Source: Thermodesulfovibrio thiophilus DSM 17215
GTDB taxonomy: Bacteria > Nitrospirota > Thermodesulfovibrionia > Thermodesulfovibrionales > Thermodesulfovibrionaceae
Assembly: GCF_000423865.1 (NCBI RefSeq)
Contig: NZ_AUIU01000013.1
Span: forward strand, 1 to 64,000
DNA length: 64,000 bases
Reading direction: 5' to 3'
The position numbers were made by a program, and so were the translations under genes. The notes below the pieces were generated by a model. The model worked only from the letters and a program-made list of their open reading frames with translations, had not been told where the DNA came from and did not search any database. The stretch's first letter is position 1, and each line of letters begins with the position of its first letter. Positions 33,386 to 47,657 of the stretch are shown in pieces.

Positions 33386-34705
33386 ATGAATGAAATAAAT
33401 AAAATCTGGCAGAAAGTTTTAGAAATTATAGCACAAAAAGTAGGTGAATCTATTTTTGAACTCTGGTTTTCTCCTATAAAGCTTTTGGATATAAAGAATT
33501 CAAACGCTTTTATAGAGGTTCCAAATAGATTTTTTAAGGACTGGATAGAGGATAATTTCCCATCGATAATAAGTGACAGCTTTTATCAGATTACAGGAAA
33601 TCAAATAAAAATTCATTATATTATTACGGGTAAGGAGCAGGAATTAATATCTATTGACGAAAAAAAGCCGGCTATAAAAAGGGGCTATTTCAATCCTAAA
33701 TATACTTTTGATACCTTTGTTGTTGGACCTTCGAATCAGTTCGCACATGCGGCAGCGCAGAGAGTTGCTGAAAATCCTGGAGTTGCTTATAATCCTCTTT
33801 TTATATATGGTGGAGTCGGGCTTGGTAAGACTCATCTTATAACAGCTATAGGGAATTATATTTTGGATAAAAAGCCTGAAATTAATGCATGTTATATTTC
33901 TTCAGAGCAGTTTACTGGCGAGTTTGTTTCGGCAATCAGACATGAAAAAATGACTGAATTTAAAAATAAGTATAGAACAGTGGATATATTTCTGGTAGAT
34001 GATATCCAGTTTATTGCTGGTAAGGATTCTACACAGGAAGAGTTTTTTCATACATTCAATGAACTTTATAGTAAGCAAAAACAAATAGTTATCTCCAGTG
34101 ATAGACCTCCAATGGAGATTTCAGATATTACAGACAGACTACGTTCAAGATTTGGAATGGGGCTTATAGCAGATATTCAGCCTCCGGAAATAGAAACGAG
34201 AGTTGCAATTTTATATAAAAAAGCAGAAATGGAAGGGATTAAATTACCAGAAGATGTGGCTTACTTTATAGCTTCGAGAATTAAATCAAATGTAAGAGAG
34301 CTTGAAGGTTCTTTGATCAAGTTGTGTGCATATAGTTCTCTAACAAAGGCTCCGATAACTATGGACATAGCAAAGCATGTTTTAAAAGATTTGCTCCCTG
34401 ATGAAAACAAACCAATCACAGTTGAATTAATTCAAAAAGCTGTGTGTGAAACAATGGATATAAAAATTCAGGATATAAGATCAAAAAAAAGAACAAAAGA
34501 GATTGCAAATGCAAGAAAGTTGGCTATGTATATAGCAAAAAAGCTGACCAATTTTTCGCTGGCAGAAATAGGTAGTGCCTTTGGTGGTAAAGATCATGCA
34601 ACAGTTATATATGCATGCAAACAGATTGAAAAGGCAAGACAAAAAGATGACAATCTGGCGAAGCTTATAGATAACATTATAAAAAGATTACAGGTTAATA
34701 AATAA
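33386..34705 (+). CDS. dnaA: Chromosomal replication initiator DnaA
   Basis: The 439-residue protein has the four DnaA domains: an N-terminal helicase-loading domain (IWQKVLEIIAQKVGESIFELWF), AAA+ core with Walker A GGVGLGKTHL and Walker B VDDIQFIAGK, sensor region RLRSRFGMGL, and the C-terminal DNA-binding signature GSAFGGKDHATVIYACKQI. It opens the origin and loads DnaB. dnaN follows after 16 nt and gyrB after that: the conserved origin-side cluster. No Shine-Dalgarno precedes the ATG. Confidence 0.98.
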   Translation: MNEINKIWQKVLEIIAQKVGESIFELWFSPIKLLDIKNSNAFIEVPNRFFKDWIEDNFPSIISDSFYQITGNQIKIHYIITGKEQELISIDEKKPAIKRGYFNPKYTFDTFVVGPSNQFAHAAAQRVAENPGVAYNPLFIYGGVGLGKTHLITAIGNYILDKKPEINACYISSEQFTGEFVSAIRHEKMTEFKNKYRTVDIFLVDDIQFIAGKDSTQEEFFHTFNELYSKQKQIVISSDRPPMEISDITDRLRSRFGMGLIADIQPPEIETRVAILYKKAEMEGIKLPEDVAYFIASRIKSNVRELEGSLIKLCAYSSLTKAPITMDIAKHVLKDLLPDENKPITVELIQKAVCETMDIKIQDIRSKKRTKEIANARKLAMYIAKKLTNFSLAEIGSAFGGKDHATVIYACKQIEKARQKDDNLAKLIDNIIKRLQVNK

Positions 34706-34721
34706 TTCAGGGGGTAAGCCA

Positions 34722-35825
34722 ATGCATTTAAAGCTAAAAAAACAGAAGATACAGGATAATCTTTCAAAAATTCAAAACATTGTTGAAAAAAAAAGTATTA
34801 TGCCTGTATTAAATCATTTTCTCATGGATGTTACACAAAATGGTGGATATATCTTAGCTACAGACCTTGAAACAGCGGTAAAACAACCACTTGATGTTGA
34901 AGTTTTACAACCGGGTAGAGCATGTATTCCCGCAAAAAAATTTTATGAAATTGTAAAAGAGCTTGCAGAAGATATTGAAATAACACTTGTAGAGCAATGG
35001 ATTAAAATTCAGTCAGGTAGATCAAATTTCAGGCTTGCTACGCTTGATCCTGCTGAATTTCCTGTATGGCCAGACATCGGAGATGCTACAAAAATTGATC
35101 TGTCAAGAGATTTTCTTCTTACTGCCATAGAGAAAACAATTTATGCTTCTGGCGATGCTGATGTGAGATATGTTTTAAACGGACTTCTTTTTCATATCAA
35201 AGCTTCTTCAGAGTTTAAAGTGGTCGGTACAGATGGCCACAGGCTTGCAGTTTTCTCCGCTCCAGCTGAGGGAATGAACTTTACAGAAGAAAAAAAGATA
35301 ATTCTGTCAAAAAAATCATTGAATGAACTGAGAAAGTTTTTATCTGATACTGAAACAGTTTCTCTGCACATTGGCAAAACACACGTTATGTGTGAAATGG
35401 ATGGTATAACCTTTCTTACACGAATGATAGATGGCAATTATCCTGAATATGAAGCAGTAATACCGAAAAATAATGATAAAGTGGCAGTTGTTGATAAAAG
35501 TATGTTTATAGCGTCACTTAAAAGAGTTTCTGTTTTAAGCAGAGAACATCAGAATGCCGTTAAAACAGAATGGGATAAAAATTTAGTTATAATATCATCA
35601 TCAGACCCTGAACTTGGAGAAGCGAGAGACGAATTACCTATTGATTACCAGGGTGAGCCTTTTATAACAGGTTTTAATGCCAGATATCTGATAGATGCTC
35701 TTGAAAAGATTACTTCAGATAAAGCAAAAATAACCATGAGCAAGCCAGATAAGGCAGTGTATATAACAGATGCTGATGTTACCTCTTTTGTTTATGAATG
35801 TGTTGTAATGCCGCTAAGAATTTAA
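34722..35825 (+). CDS. dnaN: DNA polymerase III sliding clamp (beta subunit)
   Basis: The 367-residue protein shows the three-domain clamp pattern: LSKIQNIVEKKSIMPVLNHF near the N terminus, ATDLETAVKQPL, VVGTDGHRLAVF in the middle, and the C-terminal ending YECVVMPLRI, which matches the family's ...MPMRL end. The ring tethers polymerase III. GGGGG lies 7 nt before the ATG. It lies between dnaA and gyrB; recF, often found here, is absent. Confidence 0.98.
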   Translation: MHLKLKKQKIQDNLSKIQNIVEKKSIMPVLNHFLMDVTQNGGYILATDLETAVKQPLDVEVLQPGRACIPAKKFYEIVKELAEDIEITLVEQWIKIQSGRSNFRLATLDPAEFPVWPDIGDATKIDLSRDFLLTAIEKTIYASGDADVRYVLNGLLFHIKASSEFKVVGTDGHRLAVFSAPAEGMNFTEEKKIILSKKSLNELRKFLSDTETVSLHIGKTHVMCEMDGITFLTRMIDGNYPEYEAVIPKNNDKVAVVDKSMFIASLKRVSVLSREHQNAVKTEWDKNLVIISSSDPELGEARDELPIDYQGEPFITGFNARYLIDALEKITSDKAKITMSKPDKAVYITDADVTSFVYECVVMPLRI

Positions 35826-35851
35826 TTAAAAAAATTTTTTTAAATATTTGA

Positions 35852-38101
<2,250 letters not shown>

Positions 38102-38261
38102 AAAGGCAGAGTTAAGATGGAAGAAGCTTTCTGTAAATCATTTTTAAGAAATTTCATTAATATTATCCCTCAAAGCCTGAGTTTTTTATTTAAAATTGAG
38201 TATTTCTGAATGGCGATGTTATGAAAATTATGGAATGTCCATCAGTAAACTGGAGGAATAA

Positions 38262-40752
<2,491 letters not shown>

Positions 40753-40756
<4 letters not shown>

Positions 40757-41019
40757 CAGAAGAAAGCAAAAAAGCAGTAGCATTAAGATATGAACAGAAG
40801 AAGGATTCAGCACCAAAAGTTGTTGCAAAAGGCAGAGGCTGGCTCGCGGATAGAATTATTGAACTTGCAAGACAACATGGAGTTCCTTTAAAAGAAGATA
40901 AAACTCTTGTTGAAGTTCTTTCAAAACTCGAGCTTTCAGAAGAAATACCAGTTGAACTGTATAAAGCAGTTGCTGAAATTCTTGTATTTGTTTACCAGAT
41001 CAAGGAGAAAATAAAGTAA
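40753..41019 (+). CDS. FlhB C-terminal-domain homologue (YlqH/FhlB type)
   Basis: The 88-residue protein matches the cytoplasmic C-terminal domain of the export switch FlhB: KKAVALRYEQKKDSAPKVVA, then RIIELARQHGVPLKED and IPVELYKAVAEILVFVY. It lacks FlhB's membrane domain and the autocleaving NPTH motif, as in YlqH/FhlB stand-alone proteins that can partly replace FlhB-C. I start at ATG 40753 (ATGA overlap with the FliK-like gene) rather than at 40717. Its TAA overlaps the ATG of trpC by one base. Confidence 0.88.
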
Positions 41020-41810
41020 TGAATATTTTACACAAAATAGTAGATGCTAAAAAAATAAGAGTTGAAAACGCAAAAAAAATTAATCCACTAAAAAATATAC
41101 AAAAAATTGCTGAATCTTTAGCCAGCGAATCTTCTAATTTTTACAGCGCGATAAAAAGATTCCCTGATGAGCCAATAAATCTAATTGCTGAGATTAAAAG
41201 AGCTTCTCCCAGTAAGGGATTACTGAAAGATTATGATATTACAGAAATGGCTGATATATATGTTTCTCATGGAGCAGATGCTATTTCAGTAGTCACTGAG
41301 GAAGATTTTTTTGTTGGAAGTACTGAGATATTCCAGAAAGTGAAAACAAGACATTCTCGAATTCCGGTATTGAGAAAGGATTTTATTGTTGATGAGTATC
41401 AAATCTATGAATCAAAACTGCTTAAAGCAGATGCCATTTTGTTAATTGCCTGTATTTTAACAGTTAATCAATGTAGAACCTTCTATGAGCTTTCAAAAGC
41501 TCTTGGTATGGATGTTTTATTTGAAATTCACGATGAAGAAGATTTAAAAAAAGCCATATATACTGAAGCAGATATAGTAGGAATAAACAACAGAAATCTT
41601 AATACATTGCAAGTTGATCTTGACACAACTTTCAGGCTACAAAAAATAATTCCTCCTGGTAAACTCACTGTTAGTGAAAGCGGTATTTCTGAAAAAAGTC
41701 ATGTTAGAGAACTTATCAAACATGGAATTGATGCTATTTTAGTGGGAACATCACTGATTTTAAGTGATAATCCAGGTAAAAAAATAAAAGAATTTAAATG
41801 CCTTGTATGA
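41019..41810 (+). CDS. trpC: Indole-3-glycerol phosphate synthase
   Basis: The 263-residue TIM-barrel enzyme of tryptophan synthesis shows LIAEIKRASPSKG with the catalytic lysine, RKDFIVDEYQIYES, VGINNRNLNTLQVD, and VSESGI with the phosphate-binding end VGTSLI. It is the only anthranilate-pathway gene in the window (trpB2 lies at 47.7-49.0 kb), so the trp genes are dispersed. It is translationally linked to the FlhB-C-like gene, which looks like chance operon membership. Confidence 0.95.
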   Translation: MNILHKIVDAKKIRVENAKKINPLKNIQKIAESLASESSNFYSAIKRFPDEPINLIAEIKRASPSKGLLKDYDITEMADIYVSHGADAISVVTEEDFFVGSTEIFQKVKTRHSRIPVLRKDFIVDEYQIYESKLLKADAILLIACILTVNQCRTFYELSKALGMDVLFEIHDEEDLKKAIYTEADIVGINNRNLNTLQVDLDTTFRLQKIIPPGKLTVSESGISEKSHVRELIKHGIDAILVGTSLILSDNPGKKIKEFKCLV

Positions 41811-41855
41811 TTTTACTTATTTTTTCGTTGTCATTCCTTAACTTTAGTTAAAAAA

Positions 41856-43100
41856 TTAAAGATAGATCAATTCATCGTTATAATATTGAGAAATAAAAAG
41901 CAAAAGGTAATCCTTTAAATGTCTTGTTATTAGAAAATTCTGTTTTACATGGGAATGGCCATTTTTACCGAGCCATTTCGCATATTCAGGATTTGTCAGT
42001 AATGTTCTTATTGCATAGGCAGCACCCTCAATTGAATGACATAGCAGTCCTGTAAGTTTATTTTTCACTTGAAGCAGTATTCCACCCACAGCAGATGCCA
42101 CAACTGGCTTTCCTTTCCATAGAGCCTCTGTAACAGTCAATCCGAATCCTTCTTTAATTGATTTCTGTACAACCACTGTTGCAATTCTCTGCAAAGCATT
42201 TATTTCAATATCACTGTCTGGAGGTAAAAGAAGAATATGTATATCAGGGTTGTCTTTTGCTATTTCCTGTACCTCTGCAAGCACTTTGTCTGATTCAGGA
42301 TCATCTGTTGCAGTTCCTCCTGCAAGAATGAGCTGACAGGGCATGGTTCTTCTCACCATTTCAAATGCTTTAATCACTCCAACAGGATCTTTGAGATAAT
42401 CAAATCTTGACACCTGCAAAATTATGGGCTTCTTTTTGTCAATACCATACTTTTCAATGACAGCGTTAATTTGTTCCTCTGTGAGTTCTCTGTTTTTATT
42501 ACTGAGTGGGTCTATTGATGGATATATGAGAAACATTCTTAATGCAAGCATTTTTGCAAAATTTGGAGCTGAAAAAACAGTGGCATCATATTTTTCAACA
42601 TAGTTTTTTATAAAATTCCAGACTGTTTCATCGGGATTTGATATATCTATATGACAGCGCCAGATCCATTTTTCTCCTATTTCATTTCTTTTCTTAACAA
42701 GTGCCACTGGCTGAGGATCATGCACAAAAATTATATGCTCGGCAAATTCTAAGGCTTCCGCGTTTTTTCTGTTTATCTCAAGGAAGTATTCAAATTCTTC
42801 CTCTGTAAACATCTCTTTTCTTCCATGAAGAGCATTATGAAACTTTTTTGTTATATTGAAAAATTCAGTATCTCCCTTGATTACACTCCATCTTGCATCT
42901 ATGCCAAGTTCATTCAGAAATGGAACCATTCTTGAAAGTATTTCAGCAACTCCACCACCTATATATGTAGAGTTAATGTTCTGAACTGTTTTGCCTGAAA
43001 GTTTATCCGCTAGAATTTTTAACTCTTCAAGAGATGATTTTCCAATTATTGGCTCATAATCTCTTAACTTCGGTTTAATTGATTTAATTTCTTTATCCAC
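41856..43100 (-). CDS. treT: TreT-like trehalose synthase (GT4 glycosyltransferase)
   Basis: The protein (about 414 residues) is a GT-B glycosyltransferase with TreT hallmarks: NSTYIGGGVAEILSRMVPFL at the N terminus, HDPQPVALV, WRCHIDISNPD, then the donor side QVSRFDYLKDPVGVI, QKSIKEGFGLTVTEALWKGKPVVAS. TreT joins an NDP-glucose donor to free glucose to form trehalose in one step. I prefer the GTG at 43100 (GGAG 7 nt upstream, overlapping the mscS stop) over the ATG at 43118. It is the last gene of the trehalose operon, giving a second route next to OtsAB. Confidence 0.83.
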   Translation of the reverse strand: MDKEIKSIKPKLRDYEPIIGKSSLEELKILADKLSGKTVQNINSTYIGGGVAEILSRMVPFLNELGIDARWSVIKGDTEFFNITKKFHNALHGRKEMFTEEEFEYFLEINRKNAEALEFAEHIIFVHDPQPVALVKKRNEIGEKWIWRCHIDISNPDETVWNFIKNYVEKYDATVFSAPNFAKMLALRMFLIYPSIDPLSNKNRELTEEQINAVIEKYGIDKKKPIILQVSRFDYLKDPVGVIKAFEMVRRTMPCQLILAGGTATDDPESDKVLAEVQEIAKDNPDIHILLLPPDSDIEINALQRIATVVVQKSIKEGFGLTVTEALWKGKPVVASAVGGILLQVKNKLTGLLCHSIEGAAYAIRTLLTNPEYAKWLGKNGHSHVKQNFLITRHLKDYLLLFISQYYNDELIYL

Positions 43101-44490
43101 TTGCTGTCTCCATTTCAAGATGATTTTCTATTATAGATACTAACTTTTCTCTTATACCCTCAATTGTGTGCATATAAGGATCAATGCTCATGATTTTTTC
43201 AGCAAGCTCTTTTTCTTCAAAGCTTTCACTTAACCACAATGAAAAATCATTGGAAATTTTACCAAGTCTTAATTTCGCTTCATATATGTGGAAAAATAAA
43301 GAGTTCAAGCTTATAAATTTCAGAATCTGTACAAATTCCCTCAGGTCATGAGCAACATAAGCTGTGGGCATAACCGCTCCTACTGATTTAATGAAATGAA
43401 ATTCTTCTCCTTCTTCACAGTTTTTATCGTGTGGATAGTTGTTAATATATTCATCTATTATATCCGCTATCCTTTTTCTTATTTCTCCAATGCTTGAAAA
43501 CTCAAAAATATCAACTGTAGAAAGTTTTTCTGAAAGAATATCATACCCCAGCACATTTCCAATCCATAAAGCAAACTCATTTGATGGCTGTGAGATAAGA
43601 TAATGATACTCTTCCATAAAATCATGAGTATGATAAAAGATAGCAGAATCCGGTGCTTCTTTTATGTATTTTAATAGTTCCTTGAGATTTTTTGCTTTTA
43701 AGCCTGTCAGCTCTTTTATATTAAGTCTTGTGTAAAATCTAAAAGGTGCTTTCGCTCTTTTGGGTGGTTTCCTAAGAATCTCTAGTCTAGTTTTAATCAG
43801 TCTGCCATTAGGAATAAAGATTATTTTGTCATCAAATGTTTTTATCTCTACATGTCTCCATGTTGTATTTATCACGGTTCCCTCTTCTGCAGTTTCAAGT
43901 TTTATATAGTCCCCTTTTTTAACTATCTCATTATTGATTATTTCAAAACCTGCAATTAAATTTGAAATTTCGTCTTTAAAAACAATCAATACTACTGTGC
44001 ATCCAAGCAGTATGAAGATAAAAAATGGAGTGGTTGGAAAATGCCAGATTTCAAATAGAATTAATAGTCCAATTGCTATAAAGCATATTGTCAGAAAAGT
44101 CTTCAATCTTTGAAATGGTTTAAATAACGGTTTCTTAACCTGATTAGAATATAAATTTAAAATACCGATGCTTATCCTGTGAAGAACGTATATTAAAGAT
44201 AAGAAAAACAGACTTAAAAGCAATCTGCAAATGGCAATATATATAGAGCCCTTAACAGGAGATATTTCTATTGCTGTATATGCACCCAGAATCAAAATAC
44301 AGTAAAATGCAAATATTGTAACGTTTTTGATTAAAAGCTCTTTGCCCTGCCATTTTACAGCTTTAAGTTTTGTATTCACATAGCTGGGAACAAGTTTGAA
44401 GCGTAACCAGAAAGCTAAAATTGTAAAAGAAAAAAATACAATGAATGGAACAAAAACAGATAACCAGTTTTTTTCAATCCATTCAAACAT
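43093..44490 (-). CDS. MscS-family mechanosensitive channel within the trehalose operon
   Basis: The 465-residue protein has about five N-terminal membrane helices (to about residue 175) and the MscS core: NLIAGFEIINNEIVKKGDYI, EGTVINTTWRHVEIKTFDDK, IIFIPNGRLIKT. A soluble C-terminal part of roughly 230 residues follows, longer than in E. coli MscS. MscS channels release small solutes on osmotic downshift. Its start overlaps otsB by 8 nt and its end overlaps treT, so channel and trehalose enzymes are made together. Confidence 0.88.
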   Translation of the reverse strand: MFEWIEKNWLSVFVPFIVFFSFTILAFWLRFKLVPSYVNTKLKAVKWQGKELLIKNVTIFAFYCILILGAYTAIEISPVKGSIYIAICRLLLSLFFLSLIYVLHRISIGILNLYSNQVKKPLFKPFQRLKTFLTICFIAIGLLILFEIWHFPTTPFFIFILLGCTVVLIVFKDEISNLIAGFEIINNEIVKKGDYIKLETAEEGTVINTTWRHVEIKTFDDKIIFIPNGRLIKTRLEILRKPPKRAKAPFRFYTRLNIKELTGLKAKNLKELLKYIKEAPDSAIFYHTHDFMEEYHYLISQPSNEFALWIGNVLGYDILSEKLSTVDIFEFSSIGEIRKRIADIIDEYINNYPHDKNCEEGEEFHFIKSVGAVMPTAYVAHDLREFVQILKFISLNSLFFHIYEAKLRLGKISNDFSLWLSESFEEKELAEKIMSIDPYMHTIEGIREKLVSIIENHLEMETASG

Positions 44491-45253
44491 TAAACACCTC
44501 TTTCAGGGTTGAAAGAAATTTATAAATTTCTTTCTGATTTTTTAAATAATAAATCGCCTCTGTATTTTTTGAATGACCTATCCTCACAGCCAATCCTGTA
44601 TTTTTAATTGCTTTAAAAACTGTTTCATCAGTTTTATCATCACCTATAAATATTGGGAAAAATTTTTTATTAAAATAGTTTATTATAAATAATACAGCTT
44701 TTCCCTTATCCCAATCAACTGCTGGCATGACTTCAAAAACCATTTTACCTTTCAATATTTTTATTTTTTCTTGATTGAAATCTTTTAAAATTCTGAAAAA
44801 CAATTTCTTTAGATTGTTTCTCTGTTCAGGTAAAACTCTGCGATAATGTAATGTGAAGGAAAAGGCTTTTTTCTCAACAAAGACATCTTTAAAATCCCGC
44901 ATTGCCTCTATAAGTCTTCTATAAATTCTATCAATCAAAGGTTTGATTGTTTTAGCTTCCGGGTGAATGTATTTTATATTTTCTCTCTCTATCTCTAATC
45001 CATGACTGCCACTGTAATATATGCCATGAATTAAAACTCTTCTTTTTATGTCCTCTAGGTCTCTACCACTGATTATTCCTATTTTTATTTTATTTTGTAT
45101 GCTTTCAAGTACGGTTTTTATATCAGGTGATATGTAACAGTTTTCTGGATTTTTCTGTATAGGAACCAGAGTTCCATCAAAATCAAAAAAAAGAAAAATG
45201 TTTTTATCTCTTATACTCTCAATCCATGCTGATTTAAAAAGATACTCTGCCAA
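44483..45253 (-). CDS. otsB: Trehalose-6-phosphate phosphatase
   Basis: The 256-residue HAD-family enzyme has motif I FLFFDFDGTLVPIQKNP, motif II IGIISGRDLEDI, the ISGSHGLE-like YYSGSHGLEIE, the cap strand/helix region, and motif III FIGDDKTDETVFKAI. It removes phosphate from trehalose-6-phosphate. It lies 1 nt after the otsA-fusion stop and overlaps mscS by 8 nt. A 3'-end region with several lysine-rich helices is normal for the family. Confidence 0.93.
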   Translation of the reverse strand: MAEYLFKSAWIESIRDKNIFLFFDFDGTLVPIQKNPENCYISPDIKTVLESIQNKIKIGIISGRDLEDIKRRVLIHGIYYSGSHGLEIERENIKYIHPEAKTIKPLIDRIYRRLIEAMRDFKDVFVEKKAFSFTLHYRRVLPEQRNNLKKLFFRILKDFNQEKIKILKGKMVFEVMPAVDWDKGKAVLFIINYFNKKFFPIFIGDDKTDETVFKAIKNTGLAVRIGHSKNTEAIYYLKNQKEIYKFLSTLKEVFNV

Positions 45254-45254
45254 A

Positions 45255-47486
45255 TTATAACCTCACAAGAGATGATATTAAATCCTTTGTCCATCTATAA
45301 ATATTTCTTTCCTGAACAATATGTCTCATTTTTCTCATTCGTTGTTTTTTTTCTTCTATATCCATGTTCAAGGCCTGATATATTGCATCTGCTATGCTTT
45401 CAATATCATATGGATTTATAATTATCGCATCCTTGAGTTCACGAGAAGCTCCAGCAAACTGACTTAAAATTAAAGCACCTCCTTCATCATCTCTTGAAGC
45501 AATAAACTCTTTTGCAACAAGATTCATACCATCATGAAGTGATGTTACCATGCACAGATCAGCTATTTTATAAAAAGGTAATATCTTTGAGTGAGGATGA
45601 TGACCCTTTAAAAACACGATGGGTTTATAATTTTTATTATGAAACTTCCAGTTAACTCTGTCAGCAGTTTCCTCAATTGATTCCATAATCTCCCGGTATT
45701 GCTTTATATGGGTTCTGCTTGGAGAACCAAACTGTATTAAACTGAATTTACCGATAAATTGAGGATACTTTTCAAAAAATCTTTCAATACCAAGAAATCT
45801 TTCTAGTATTCCCTTTGTGTAGTCGATTCTGTCAACGCCAACTCCTATGTACTCCGCCATTATGCCGAGCTCTTTAAGTAGTTTTTCTCTTAAGTCAGTT
45901 AAATCTGAACCATCAGCAAAATTCTCCACACTTACACTTACTGGAAAAGGTTTAACGGTTGTTATATGCCCTCTTCTTTCTATTGAAAAATGTTCCCAGT
46001 CTATCTTGGATTCAAGAAATCTATCAACTGTATCAAGAAAATTGTTGCAGTAAAACTGTATGTGAAAACCTACAAGATCTGCTCCAAGCATCCCAATTAA
46101 AATCTCTCTTGCCCATGGGCATATACCGAATACTTCAGGATTTGGCCATGGAATATGCCAGAATAAAGCAATTTTTGCATCAGGTCTCTGTTTTCTTATA
46201 AGCAACGGTACAAGAGCAAGATGATAATCCTGAACAAGCACGAGAGGAGATTCCTCATCTTTTATTGCTTCAATTAAAGCGGTAGCAAATTTTTCATTCA
46301 CTCTCTGATACTCTATCCAGTCATCCGTCCTGAAAACAGGACGAACATATGTTATATGACATAATGGCCAGAGTCCTTCATTTGAAAAGCCATAGTAGTA
46401 TCTTTTCTCTTCATCTTTTGTAAGCCACACTCTTTTCAAAGTATAGGCAGGTTTATCTGGAGGAACTCTTATTGTACCATTTTTATCAACAACATCTCTA
46501 TCAGCATCTCCTGCTCCATGGGCAATCCATACGCCATCACAGGCTCTCATCACAGGATCAAGAGCTGTAACAAGTCCTCCAGCTGGAATAATACATTTTA
46601 TATTTTCTCCCTCTCTTACATGTATGTAAGGTTCTCTATTTGAAAGCAGGAACAGTTTTTTGTCTCCTAATTGTTCTTTTATAAATTCTTTAAGGCGCTC
46701 AGCAGTCCAGTAAGAGTCTGTTCCTGCTTTTAAACGTTCTTCTTCTTCAAGATTTGCTTTTACCATTGATAAGGTTTTAACAAGTGTAGTAACCTCATCA
46801 ACAAGTGGAGCGAGAATGTCTCCTTTTACAGGTATATCTGATGATTCTTTTATTTTCCCACTTCGTAATTCCTTGAGCCATTCAGCCATCCGGGCTACAG
46901 GTCCTGTAATGCTCCAGCGAATTATCAAAATTGATATTGCTACAATTGACAGAGTTAATGCTAAAAGACGAATGATATTCTGTTTCCATATATCTTTAAT
47001 CCTTATATCAATATATGAAGCATCTTGAAAAAGCGCAAGAGCGCCTATTAATTTCTCCTCTGTAGTGCTTTCTGAAAAAAGTGGAATTACATAAATATAA
47101 ATTTTTTCATTGTGAAGTTTTAAGATTTTTAAAGAAGGAAGTTTATCAACAATGGTGTTTACAACTTCTACTGGTGTTTTTGAAATGCTTGCTTTAAGAT
47201 TCGAAGTTAGAGAAATAATATTACCAGAAGCATCATACACTGCAATACCTTTTAATCTTTCTCGATTGTCAAACTTTTCTACTATACGATTTAAACGCTC
47301 TATCTGACCTGTCTCAATAAGTGTAACTATTGACTCTTTAAGACTTTCAGCAACAATGATACTTCTTCTTACGAGATCAGCCTGGAGTCTGTTTTTCTCA
47401 TCTTTAATCTGAATTGCCGAGAATACTACAATCACGAGAGAAATACCTATGAAAAGAGAAATAATAATCCTGAGGGTCAATTTCAT
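45255..47486 (-). CDS. otsA: Trehalose-6-phosphate synthase fused to a membrane sensor (two TM, periplasmic domain, HAMP)
   Basis: This 743-residue protein has two parts. Residues about 1-250 form a sensor: TM1 (about 4-24), a ~145-residue extracytoplasmic Cache-like region (with GIAVYDASGNIISLT), TM2 (about 170-190), and a HAMP-like segment (ITGPVARMAEWLKELRSGKI). Residues about 270-740 are a complete GT20 OtsA: LFLLSNREPYIH, AGGLVTALDPVM, VQDYHLALVPLL, FWHIPWPNPEVFG, VDRIDYTKGILERF (conserved Arg/Lys) and SLHDGMNLVAKEF. I start at the second ATG (47486), because TGTTATAAT overlaps the first. It makes trehalose-6-phosphate at the membrane face and heads otsA-otsB-mscS-treT. Confidence 0.92.
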   Translation of the reverse strand: MKLTLRIIISLFIGISLVIVVFSAIQIKDEKNRLQADLVRRSIIVAESLKESIVTLIETGQIERLNRIVEKFDNRERLKGIAVYDASGNIISLTSNLKASISKTPVEVVNTIVDKLPSLKILKLHNEKIYIYVIPLFSESTTEEKLIGALALFQDASYIDIRIKDIWKQNIIRLLALTLSIVAISILIIRWSITGPVARMAEWLKELRSGKIKESSDIPVKGDILAPLVDEVTTLVKTLSMVKANLEEEERLKAGTDSYWTAERLKEFIKEQLGDKKLFLLSNREPYIHVREGENIKCIIPAGGLVTALDPVMRACDGVWIAHGAGDADRDVVDKNGTIRVPPDKPAYTLKRVWLTKDEEKRYYYGFSNEGLWPLCHITYVRPVFRTDDWIEYQRVNEKFATALIEAIKDEESPLVLVQDYHLALVPLLIRKQRPDAKIALFWHIPWPNPEVFGICPWAREILIGMLGADLVGFHIQFYCNNFLDTVDRFLESKIDWEHFSIERRGHITTVKPFPVSVSVENFADGSDLTDLREKLLKELGIMAEYIGVGVDRIDYTKGILERFLGIERFFEKYPQFIGKFSLIQFGSPSRTHIKQYREIMESIEETADRVNWKFHNKNYKPIVFLKGHHPHSKILPFYKIADLCMVTSLHDGMNLVAKEFIASRDDEGGALILSQFAGASRELKDAIIINPYDIESIADAIYQALNMDIEEKKQRMRKMRHIVQERNIYRWTKDLISSLVRL

Positions 47487-47493
47487 TAATTGC

Positions 47494-47502
47494 ATTATAA
47501 CA
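47494..47502 (-). promoter_or_regulatory. Extended -10 (TGTTATAAT), otsA operon, leaderless type
   Basis: Reading leftward, TGT-TATAAT ends 7 nt before the ATG at 47486 and contains the upstream ATG (47495), which therefore cannot be in the mRNA made from it. No Shine-Dalgarno is present. Confidence 0.6.
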
Positions 47503-47657
47503 TATCATCGTCAGGCTTTCTTGTTATAGAAATAGAATTTTTCTACTAAAAGGAATAAAATCTTTCGAAATATAGAACCTGTTTAAATGACTAAAAGATT
47601 ATAATAATTCTGAAATTTATACATGATATATATGAAATTTATTGAGAAATCATGAGG

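Noticed and set aside
38117-38209. 30-codon open frame between gyrB and serS
   Set aside because: It has a poor ribosome binding site and no recognisable sequence; it contains the hairpin and T-run probably ending the gyrB transcript.
41822-41860. TTAACT/AGTTAA hairpin between trpC and treT as a terminator
   Set aside because: The stem is six AT-rich pairs with a 2-nt loop; not convincing.
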